DNA from: Actinidia chinensis
Taxonomy: Eukaryota > Streptophyta > Magnoliopsida > Ericales > Actinidiaceae
Assembly: GCA_009663005.1 (NCBI GenBank)
Contig: VIGQ01001611.1
Span: 1-38,407 of the forward strand
Direction: 5' to 3'
DNA: 38,407 nt
Shown: positions 30,166 through 38,407 of the stretch, piece by piece
Position numbering within the stretch: position 1 is the first letter of the stretch
Layout: every line of letters starts with the position of its first letter
Notes under the pieces: generated by a model
Databases searched by the model: none
Told to the model about the DNA's origin: nothing
Seen by the model: only the letters and a program-made list of their open reading frames with translations
Position numbers and translations under genes: made by a program

Positions 30166-30406
30166 TATCAATTTTGTGGATCCCAAAAGTGTCTAATTTT
30201 GACAGTTTAGCCCTTTCTAAATTTTCTCGGCATTCCAGATTCATCCGCAGGATTGCTTTCGGATATTTTGCTTCTATAAGGGAGGAAGTAAGATGGAAGA
30301 GTAGTAGTTTGAGAGCTCTGCGCAAGCTTTCATTACAGATTACGCCCTGTGAAAACCAAGAATAAAGAAAGGGAAGAAATTAAACCAGAAGACGATGGGC
30401 AGATTC

Positions 30407-30526
30407 AGACAATGCATTGGACACGGAGGTGGTCTATCATGTAGCACGATGAGACGAGGGTTTTGCAGAATTAAGACAGTGCATGAACATAGAGGGTGTT
30501 CCACCATGTAGCACGATGAGATGAGT
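30407..30526 (+). repeat. Two ~53-bp direct repeats in gag region
   Basis: 30407-30459 and 30475-30526 share an AGACA(A/G)TGCAT start, GGAGGTGGTC or AGGGTGTTCC, and ATGTAGCACGATGAGA followed by (C/T)GAG. They suggest a small tandem duplication within the decayed gag. Confidence 0.55.
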
Positions 30527-30599
30527 GCTCATGGGTTGTGGACTAAGTGGAGGGATGTGCGGGAGATACATCTCAAAACAAAGCCTTAATGAGGAGGCT

Positions 30600-31400
30600 T
30601 GTGTGAAGCTTCAGAGAAGGGCACAGTAGGGGAAACTACGAGCGAGTTCCAGAGGGAAAGGTCAAAGAAGAGGCAGAGAAGAGGTCTCAAGAAGGAGGTA
30701 ACAGAGGTCAGGAAAGAGGCCAGAGAAGAGGTCAGGGGGGATGACGGCGGGGAGACAAAATCCAGAGGTTGCACTTAAGTGCTTTTATTGCCGACAGAAG
30801 GGACAAGAAGTGTCCAAGGAACAAAAGTACCAGATTAGTCTGTCAGAAGACAGTAGTAACAACAAACAATGATGGCTGTGAATGAGAGTGATGTTCTCCT
30901 GGCAGCATCGCAGATGAAGAATTAGGATGGATTTCTGGATTCAGGAAAATGACTTACCACTTGTGCAGAGACAGAGAGGTGTTCTCTACACATGGTAGCA
31001 TGCGAGAGACTTGTAGGATGGCAGACAACACGACGAAAAGAGTTGTGGCAAAAGAATAGGTCCGGTTCCGCAGCAAGAACGGGAGATCCGATGAAGGTAG
31101 ACGGGTTAAGGCATGTTTCATACATGCAAGATTCGAAGCGATTATAAAGCTTGAAGCTAGTGGAGGAACACTCCGGCAGAGTTTCAAGGAAAATAGGGGG
31201 AAAATGCTTTGTTTTGTATTTGTATTGTAGAGGAAGGAAGACTGGAGGGCTATACCAAACTAGAGGGAAGTATCCAGGCAGAAGGAGCTGGCTGTCGAAT
31301 GGGTCTAGTGGTATTAGCAAGAAGATAATGGACGAGGCAAGCAACAGTTGCACAGAGGGCACGCAAAGCAAGCGCAGGAAATACCAAAAGGAGTTGACTT
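30600..31400 (+). pseudogene. Copia gag zinc knuckle and protease remnant
   Basis: An arginine/glycine-rich stretch over 30640-30760 leads to LKCFYCRQKG at about 30772-30801 and KCPRNK after a one-base slip, a CCHC-type zinc knuckle that in Copia Gag binds RNA. The protease follows: a degraded WI.DSG (30929-30944), TYHLCRDREVFST, and RMADNTTKRVV before MKVDGLRHVSYM, typical of the Copia aspartic protease and pre-integrase start. 31150-31340 continues as HSGRVSRKI, GRKTGGLY and NGSSGISKKIM, as in the family's pre-integrase region. Frames are broken by indels. Integrase and reverse transcriptase are absent, so the element needed help for transposition. Confidence 0.75.
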
Positions 31401-31917
31401 GAAGGATCCGGAGTGGTTAAAGGATGCGCCAAGGAGATGTTTTGGGATACGTGCGGAAAGTCTGCCAGGACCCGAGAAGATGAACCAGTGCAGGATGTTC
31501 CATGAAGAAAGCTCGAGGAGAGAGACAGAGTCGATGTACACGACATGCACGCCTCGCCGAAATGAGTCTCTTTTGCTATAGATAATGATGGTGATCTCTC
31601 CAGTGTGCACACAAGGGAGGAGAGATTGGAGTTATGACGGAACTTGCAAAGGGGACTTTTACTTTTGTAGCGCACCCGGTGAGGGGGAGCAGGGCCACCC
31701 TAAGTAGAAGGTGTAGGCCAACCTAAGTGAGAAGTTGTAGCACTTCGGTTTGGAAGTGCACTCACTTCAATTGGACGTGGAAGGGAGAGTTGCCAGTTGA
31801 CGAGGGTAAGTATCTCGGAGTGATTTTACGATCTTACAGGGGAGTTGGACCAGAAGTTGTCGGGATGGATAACTGAAGACTCCAGATTACCCTTCAAGGG
31901 CTTTGGGAGGGGGAGAT
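31400..31917 (+). other. Degraded 3' internal part of Copia element, with polypurine tract
   Basis: No coding motif is recognised after about 31400. It ends with GGGAGGGGGAGAT (31905-31917), the polypurine tract abutting the 3' LTR. Confidence 0.6.
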
Positions 31918-33468
31918 TGTTGGATCCAGGGCCCATTGAAGCCCAAAGTGAAGGAAGCCCAGCCCAAGAGGAAGGGCCAAGCCTAAGAGAAGTACAGTCA
32001 CTATTGGGCCACGCCCAATAGGTCACAAAACCCAAAAGCACAAAAGGGCCCAAGCATATATGAATATGGTAAACCTAATTTATTCTATAAATAGGAACCT
32101 TGGGAGAAAGGAAAGGAGAAAGGAAAAAGAGTGCGGAGAAGAATGTAAGGGGGCATGGGGGGGGGGATTACTATGGGCACATAACAGATGCTGTGTGTAG
32201 AGGGGCTGGGAAACGGCTGTGTGAGAGCAGATAGAGAGAGAGATCTGCTGAGGGGGAGGGCTGTGAGGCTGTGAGAAAATGTCATAACCCGACTTTTAGT
32301 TTTGGGTTGTAATTGAAATATTAATAAATTGTGGGGATAAAAATTAAAGAGGACATTTAAATTGAGATGATATAATGTAATAGAAGTTGGAGGGGCTGAA
32401 GTTGTAATTTGTCCCGCCGAAAGCATTCGGGCCGAAAGAAGGCGCCGAAAGAAGGAAAAGGAAAAGGAAAAAAAAAAAAAGAAAAAGAAAAAGAATAAAT
32501 AATAAAATAATATATTAATATATATAGATATTAGTCATGTGAAATTTTAGTATGATGATCAGGGGAGCCCAGATCTTCAGATCTAATGGTGTGTTAATGC
32601 CAATTTGAGGGTAAAGCAGGAGTATACAATATGCTTTCTAAACCCGGAGTATTTTTCTAAAATATCTGATTTTGTATTCCTCTTGAGCATGTGTGCTATA
32701 TGTTTGAAATCATGGTATTTTGGGGTATTTTGTTAGCATCGTGAATGTATGATGTTATTGTTTGATGGCTAAATGCTAGGAATGGAATGATACTGTACGA
32801 GTGGATCGCCAAAGCTCCAATAAGAACCAGAAAGCGAGGCTAGGAGACGTGGATGAGGCCGGTCACTTAGTAATGTATCAGGAAAGACCTGGTGGGTATG
32901 AGATCTTTGATTGAAATATTGATTCGTTGTGCTACTCTGACATTTGTTGTTGAGCCATTTTGATTGTTGAGCATTATTCCTGTCGTTATTGTATACTTCC
33001 TATTTAAATAAGTTTCAGGAGGACGTGAGTGTTCGCGATTAGTACAAGATGGTCGAAGGAGAAGACTTGAAGATTTTTGATCGTTTATATTAATTATATT
33101 TGGAAACCATTGTAAAAAATAAACATTTGGAGACTATTTAATATTTGAGGAAGGACAGGAAAATAGTGCTATAAATTGTATTTGAGGAAAAATACGGCAA
33201 ATTTAGGTAATTAATTAACGGCCCGGGAGGTCGGGTCGTCACAGAAAAGAAGGCAAGACATAGAAATATTAAGAGATGAGAGATAGGTGAGTGGAGGTGT
33301 AATCTCCTCCCTTTGGTTTCATTGTACTCCCGTTGATTAATGGATTATTGATTCATCTCCGTGGACGTAGGCAGATTTTGGCCGAACCACGTAAATCTAT
33401 TGTCTATGTGTGTATGTGTGGTAGATCTGGATAGATAATGTGATGGGTGACTCGTTTTGAACACAACA
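31918..33468 (+). repeat. 3' LTR of plus-strand Copia element (interrupted by solo LTR)
   Basis: The parts 31918-32279 and 33249-33468 align with 29031-29594. They differ mostly by extra single bases in homopolymers, for example GGATCCAGGGCCC against GGATCCAAGCCC. The solo LTR occupies the gap. Confidence 0.85.
32280..33243 (+). mobile_element. Gypsy-type solo LTR
   Basis: A 964-bp sequence starting TGTCATAACCCGACTTTTAG and ending GGAGGTCGGGTCGTCACA, the TGTCA..CCCGAC and GTCGGGT..TGACA-type ends common to a group of plant gypsy LTRs. It is flanked by perfect 5-bp direct repeats GAAAA (32275-32279 and 33244-33248). No internal region exists, so it is the product of LTR-LTR recombination or of a loss of the interior. 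The middle has a purine-rich A/G tract at 32440-32495 and a TATATATA stretch at about 32520. The sister Copia LTR at 29352-29371 shows the site without insertion. Confidence 0.85.
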
Positions 33469-33519
33469 GGTATCTCCTGCTCATAAATTATGTGTCCTTG
33501 TGAAAAATGTCTTTAGTGT

Positions 33520-33632
33520 GGCTGATGAGCATAAAACATCCAAGAGAGACCTGTTGATCTATCTTTATAGAGTTTTTTGGGATACTTCATTCTGAGGCAG
33601 GGCGCTAGAAACTGATTTCACGAGGCAAACCT
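33520..33632 (+). pseudogene. Gene exon G
   Basis: Bases from about 33524 (ATGAGCATAAAACATCCAAG) align, with small indels, to codons for the family's EKHKSSE..GDQYFSKV.EDF stretch. GGCAGGGCGCTAGAAACTGA at 33598-33617 aligns to GRARKLENDLLRL, and the following GAGGCAAACCTC to the next conserved residues. It is strongly degraded but lies in the expected position, after the second Copia element and before the last exon. Confidence 0.6.
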
Positions 33633-34729
33633 CATATCTTATATTTGGTCTTTTGGCATTTGTTTGTGTGTTTGGTCCGCTAACGTCTCGGATTTGTTGT
33701 TGTTCTAACTAGTTTGCGTGACTATTTACTTGTCCTTGCCATTTTTAAAACTTTTTATGTTCCATTTCCTACTACAATACAGCACTTGATGAAGAAAGTG
33801 TTGTAGTATTTCTCTGGCCATGTTAAATCGTTGGGATTAGGCTTTGCCAGTGTATTGTCTTTCTTCTCCTTCATCACCCCTACCCACACTCGTACCCCCC
33901 CACGCGGGTTACTGATGCAGGCGTAATTTTAAGAATTTGCTGATATTTTTTAATTATTATTTTAGAAACAAATTAGTAATTTTTTAGTATAGGTTTCCTA
34001 ATATTTAATTTCCTGATTGGTTTGGTTTTTTTTCCCTTTCCTTTCGTTTATTGATTTTCAAGAATTAAGATTTAGTTTAATACTTCAGTTTCCTTTTTTT
34101 CATGTTGTTTTCTAAGTAGATTTGGGTTCTAGCATTATAAATGATGATTAAACGCGGCTTGGCTGATCAATGATTGGATTACTAAAAATTGAGCGATTAG
34201 CGAGTGTTTCTCTTTTTGTCCCAACTCTTTAGTATTCTTTGGAATTGACAAGTTTTTTGATGCTTTATTCTCAGTATTTTTGTGCATGAATCATCGGTTT
34301 TAGAGAGGTTTTTGTTTCTGGCATTCGTACAATCAACGGTTTCAGATCGTTTTCTTTTCTATCTTTTACGCACTTCCGCTGCATCGTTACTTGGATGTTT
34401 GATGTTGGATTGAGGTTAAGAAATCCAAGATAAGGAAAGTGTAAGTAATTATCCAAGTTTTCTCCCCTCCTAATGTGCAATATAGAAAACAGATAAAGAT
34501 TTTCTTTTAGATCTCTTGCATATTTTGGAAAATTTTGGTCTTATTATTCCCAAGGAATGTTATAGAGACAGATAGAGTTTGTGTGGATCATGTATATTTT
34601 AGTTTATTTGTTAATACCTGAAAATTTTATGTGGTTTCTCTGGGGTCGTCCTCCATTTTCTTGTCATAATGCTTTTTGTTGGGGCAATGGGACAAGAGAA
34701 CCTCAGTCCTTGATGAGAATGAAACCTAG
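33633..34729 (+). other. Intron before last exon
   Basis: T-rich sequence without recognisable insertions; 34271-34480 minus and other frames are chance. It ends GAAACCTAG at 34729. Confidence 0.45.
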
Positions 34730-34921
34730 ATCTTGAGAAGTTTTCTGTTATCAAACCGTTTCGCTAATTCCATGGTCGGGGCCCAGCTGATGGTTCTGAG
34801 AACCTCGTCTTCCTCCAACGGCAGCTGCAAATGCCCAAAAACCCTTCCCCCAGAGATATGTTCCGCACTTCCCGTGCCTCGGAACCTCCCCGACGGTACA
34901 ATGTCGCTCTGTTATCATTGA
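34730..34921 (+). pseudogene. Gene exon H (C-terminal exon)
   Basis: Begins with LEKFSVI, slips one frame, then gives a degraded RFA.FHGRG, SSSSNGSCKCPKT, a P(Q)RY..ALPVPRNLPD segment and a final MSLC. The family's proteins end with nearly the same words (CPQRYVTALPMPRNLPD, then a short hydrophilic tail). A stop (TAA) at 34919-34921 closes the frame in use. It shows that the gene's true 3' end is inside the window. Confidence 0.85.
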
Positions 34922-37405
34922 TAATTATTTATTCTCAGTCAAATTGCTCGCATCCTACTGGCTATGATCCATTTTTCCTTTTCTTTTTTTCCTGAAACAG
35001 GAAGTATTTGAAAATGAAACCAAAAGCGTTGTATCCGAGAATTTTTTTTTGAAGCTAGCCATGCTTTATGCTAAAAGAAGTCTATCAGGTAAAGTAGGTT
35101 CTGCAAATTGTTTTGGATTACAAGCCCAGGACAAAGTGACAATAAGTTTGAGACCTAAGGCTGTGTTTCGAATTTGTGAAAAAGTTTAGTAATGCTAAGA
35201 TTGCTTAGGCTTTTTCATTTATATCTATGGTATGGGAACTGAATTGGAGTGATTGACCAAAGCACAGCCATAACTTTTTTCTACTGATTCACTTAATTAG
35301 TTTTGTAGTGTTAACAGTTTGAGAAATCTAGAATTTGGTCAATAAATTTTTTTATAATGTTTTTTATATGAATTGTTAAGATTTCCTATTAGTCTGTGAT
35401 TTTACAAGTGAATTTGAATTATTCATTTTAAATTATGAGAATTTTTCTTTTTTTTTCTTGATTTAAATTCTACATTTGTATTAGTGACCATAAGCTCTAT
35501 GTGGGGTCAAGTTGTAGAGAGATTATTTAGTCTCTAGGAGGAGGAGAAAAAAGACTTGTCGTTGTGGCAAAAATAATTTGTGTGAACGGTACATTTTGTG
35601 CCGTGTATTAAAAGTGTAATTCACATAGAATTGCACCTAAAAGTGTTTAAAAATGCAGATTTCACCCACGTGAATATGCAAAATATATGTCCAACAAGAA
35701 TATGTAATTACCAAATAGCTGGAGCAATATTGCCCCGAAATGTACGGAGCCTAGTAATTCCACGAGAAATTGGAGGGTAATCCCCGTCATTCTGTTCACA
35801 CACATTATTCACATGAACTCGCAAACTCTGCACAGTAATTTACAGACAAAATTGTATTTTGGCCGATAACCAAAAACAGGGACGAAAAGTGGGTCATTTT
35901 TTTTGATGATTTCAATCGTTCGCAATGGTAAGATTTTATCAAAAAAATTAATAATATAAAAAATTAAGTTGATCGAATACAGATTATGGTTGATATCATT
36001 TAATGTTAACGATAATTAATATAATCTTGTATGTTTACTTATTTAAATTTAATAGTTTAAAAGAATTTAAATGAATACTCAATTGTGTTCGATTTAACAT
36101 AATTTTTTAATTTTTTAAATATTGATGTTCACAACGAAATCTCTATAATCTGAACGATTTAAATCATAAAATAGAAAGTGTAAAATCATGTATTTATAGT
36201 TCTCCCTTGCCTCTTTGTGTTTCCCTGTTTTATCTCAACAGGAAGCAAATTTATCTATCAATCTTATCTAAGCAATAAATGGATTAGTGCAATCCAATCA
36301 TTTTTAACCACTTTTGATGATCAGTCTAAAAACATAATTATAAAAAATTATATTAATTGGATTACTCCATATTTTGTTTCTATAAGTATTTTCTAAGTTA
36401 ATACGTTATTTGTGGTATACAAAAATTTATCAATTATCTTAATAGAATTGATATGTATCAATAAACATAACTTTAAATATTTAATTTTTTAATAATATCT
36501 ATCATTTATTATATAAAACAGTTTAAAGTATCAAAATAGACCTCAAAACCAATCTTGGGTCTCAGTACAAAATAAAAAAATTTTAATTTTTTTGTTACAA
36601 TTCTAACCCTATACTAAATTACCATTAAAAATAACTAATCTAAATACACTAACCAATTTTTCTTTCCTCACCAATCAACACACATTTCCATACCTCTGCA
36701 GGTAACGCCTAAAATCAGCAAGTTGGAGATTCGGTCGGCGAGCGAAGAGGTTTCTCTCTCCACCAGAGCTTTAGGAGGAAGAGGTTGTTGGGGGCTTTTG
36801 GAGATTTCCATTAATGGGTGGTGTTGATTGTAGAGATTGTGCTTGTTTTTGTTGATCGGCTTTTCGTTATGGGATTTTAAAACGATATGGTCAATCAGCC
36901 TTGAGTGGAGAAATTGGGGTATGATCGATGATGGTGGATTTATGTAAATTGGGTGCCAATGTTTGGTTTTTTAATGTGTGGAGAGATAGATAGAGATCTA
37001 TGAAAAAAATTAGATATTACGTGAGAGCAAGAAGATTGATAGCAGATTACTGCATGAGATGATTTGTTGATTTCCCTAAAATCAGCATGCTATTGGCAAA
37101 CTTCAACCCTATTTCACTGCTTGATGTGGTATGTTATTTCAAACTTCTCAGAAAGAACAAAAAATGAAAAAATCCAAATTGACGAAATCACGACTTGATG
37201 GAGAAAAAGAAGCAGAGGGCAGGCTTCGTCCTAATCATGGTGCGGGGTGGGGGGAGAATGGGTGGCATGGTGGCTTGGTGGTGTTACTAGGGTTGGGAGG
37301 ATGAAGATGGGTAGGAGGAATAAGTAGTTTTATTGAGACAAAATTAAAATCATACTTAAGATGGTTTGTAATTAGAAATGGTTGGTAATAGAAATGGGTG
37401 TGTAT
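34922..37405. other. Downstream intergenic, AT-rich
   Basis: The first few hundred bases may be 3' UTR. 35330-35470 and 35930-36650 are very AT-rich. 36700-36860 has a modest GC rise with no coding motif. No repeat with clear ends and no gene was recognised. Confidence 0.4.
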
Positions 37406-37602
37406 GTACCATTTGGTTTGCATGTAGAAGCTCCTGTTACCAAACATTATACAAAACTCAAGAATGGAAATAGGGTCTATTAGTGTAATCAATTGTCCTT
37501 ATTATAACCAGACATTGCAATGTAATGCTTATCCTATATCGTTCCATTTCAAGTCGTTCATTCAATTTCAAATCATTATATTTCAGCAACCAAACGGGAC
37601 CT
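37406..37602. mobile_element. Possible Tourist-like MITE
   Basis: The left edge GTACCATTTGGTTTGCATG and the right edge CAGCAACCAAACGGGACC are imperfect inverted repeats of the GGTCCCGTTTGGTTGCTG type found in PIF/Harbinger-derived elements. A TTA follows the right end, but the matching left TTA is not seen. Confidence 0.35.
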
Positions 37603-38407
37603 TAGGGTAAGGGATTCATCCATTTCATTAGGATGTCGCAAGCATTGTAAAAAAAAACTCTCAGCATGTGGTGATTTTTTGAGCGTATATGGATAAGTTG
37701 TATAGATAAATATTGGTTACTTGATACACATAGAAATTGAACGATGAGATAAATGACTGCGGATTACAGCCCCCTGGAATATGGAATTTGTTTCCCACAT
37801 TTTGGTAGGTGTTATCCCCACAAATGAAAATTCAATTGTATATATAAAAATTTTTGTCTATATAGTTTGCTATTATTATTTTTTTCTTGCCCCCATCAAT
37901 CTGAGTCGTAAACTTGGACATTTTTGAGTTCAAATGCAGGAAACATTATAAATAACCTTGTAGGTGGTTGTGTGGGGTTGAAGATCAGATGTAGATTGAA
38001 TGATGACAAGTGGTCATTGTGCCAAAAGATTAATGGAAATAAAGTGAGGTCCGACTAGTCATGGAAAGATGTAAAAGAATGAACAACTACACATTAGTGC
38101 CATAGTTGTGCTCAATAGCCATAAATTTGCCTAGTGTCAAATCAATTATTGTGTGTCAACAAAATTGTTTTGTACAATGTTGGTTCGATTAGATCCGTTT
38201 GCCGTTGATAGAGGCGATTACTTATGTTCGCGAGTTTTTTTTTATTTGTAGGGCAATTGTTTATGGGCCCTGAGTATTATTTGCACTCATGGTTATCTTT
38301 ATGAGTTGTTCGGAGAGATTGTGGTTGACTCGATTCGATGTTAGTTTTTCGTAGGACGGTGCCTCGGTATGTGTTTACGTTGATAGTTTGTGATGTGCTC
38401 TTGTTGT
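37603..38407. other. Gene-free end of window
   Basis: AT-rich with no recognisable exon. 38160-38407 is somewhat richer in G and CG dinucleotides and could be the start of another element or gene, but I see no motif. Confidence 0.3.

Larger units (their letters stand above)
29031..33468 (+). mobile_element. Non-autonomous Copia LTR retrotransposon with nested solo LTR
   Basis: The 5' LTR is 29031-29594 and the 3' LTR is 31918-33468 (enlarged by a solo LTR). Both begin TGTTGG(G)ATCC and end near ACAA(T/C)A. The primer site TGGTAAATCAGAGCC at 29597-29611 resembles the initiator-Met tRNA site. The polypurine tract GGGAGGGGGAGAT sits at 31905-31917. The interior (2.3 kb) holds a GC-rich leader, a short-unit array, a gag remnant with a CFYC...KG zinc knuckle, and a protease remnant. 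No integrase, reverse transcriptase or RNase H is seen. The flanks GGGAT (29026-29030) and GGTAT (33469-33473) are a probable 5-bp target duplication with one mismatch. It lies in the intron between exons F and G. Confidence 0.85.
20235..34921 (+). pseudogene. Dentin sialophosphoprotein-related gene, C-terminal exons, frameshifted
   Basis: A member of a large plant-specific family annotated in Arabidopsis as dentin sialophosphoprotein-related (AT5G07980 group, from memory); the molecular function is unknown. Seven exon blocks (A, C, D, E, F, G, H) follow the family order over 14.7 kb: glutamine-rich LQQQVML, then EEKILF.DDNIWDAFG, GSWSSLWQVAVAE, NTSAPFDRS, NQSSASHGFSL, RDIEAFGRSL, APSWF...KNGEILP, the RPKKRKSATSELVP region, LRPKR.LIL.TQ.MQ, and finally the KFSVI.RFA..HGRG to PVPRNLPD ending. 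Low-complexity polar sequence dominates; no signal peptide or membrane segment is seen. The first part of the family protein is missing. Exons carry indels and stops, so no full frame exists as given. Two introns hold Copia insertions. It could be a live gene in error-prone sequence: splice sites are largely intact and every tested C-terminal region is present. Confidence 0.85.

Noticed and set aside
1..38407. CRISPR array, prokaryotic operon, phage or plasmid functions
   Set aside because: No evenly spaced identical repeats, no ribosome-binding-site organised genes; introns, LTR elements and plant gene families show a eukaryotic nuclear origin.

Overview
The window looks like nuclear DNA of a flowering plant, probably a woody eudicot. 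The evidence is AT-rich sequence with GT..AG intron boundaries, exon remnants of three conserved plant gene families, and several kinds of plant transposable element (Copia LTR elements, a solo LTR, hAT-like and Mutator-like MITEs). No bacterial operon, CRISPR array, tRNA or rRNA was found. Every recognisable exon carries frameshifts or stops. Paired LTRs and tandem copies differ from each other mostly by single-base and homopolymer indels. The window is therefore either heavily decayed or, at least partly, an unpolished long-read assembly; I cannot separate these from sequence alone.

Layout. (1) 256-1021, + strand: consecutive motor-domain exons of a class XI myosin, cut off by the window edge and decayed. 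(2) 1421-1943: a strong foldback element built of AAAGCGCTTTTT-type repeats. (3) 4450-5516, + strand: the C-terminal half of LEO1/VIP4 (Paf1 complex). The LEO1 exon that should come just before it lies about 1.3 kb downstream, at 6851-6985, so exon order is permuted. (4) 7-16 kb: mostly gene-free, with a hAT-like MITE (9049-9410), LTR-like debris, a diverged ~170-bp repeat array (13350-14030) and two homopolymer runs (G19, C20).

(5) 16.3-34.9 kb, + strand: the main locus, a long gene of the plant 'dentin sialophosphoprotein-related' family. Its C-terminal exons run in correct order from about 20235 to 34921. The 5' part is tandemly duplicated: 17005-19209 repeats 19210-23045 but lacks about 1.65 kb from its middle. 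Each copy carries the same Mutator-like foldback element directly before the first recognisable exon. A 130-bp foldback MITE interrupts the big exon of copy 2.

(6) Two introns of this gene are swollen by Copia elements. A short minus-strand element (26402-28675) has a hAT-like MITE in one LTR. A plus-strand non-autonomous element (29031-33468) has gag and protease remnants, and its 3' LTR contains a gypsy-type solo LTR with perfect 5-bp target duplications. In both cases the sister LTR in the window shows the site without the insertion, which makes these the best-supported structures here. (7) 34.9-38.4 kb: AT-rich intergenic sequence with one possible Tourist-like MITE.

Insertion order can be read from the nesting: the foldback element before exon A predates the tandem duplication, and each Copia element predates the insertion inside its LTR. 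I found no sign of a new multi-gene system. The items most worth a second look are the permuted LEO1 exons, the tandemly duplicated long gene, and the nested insertions with internal empty-site controls.
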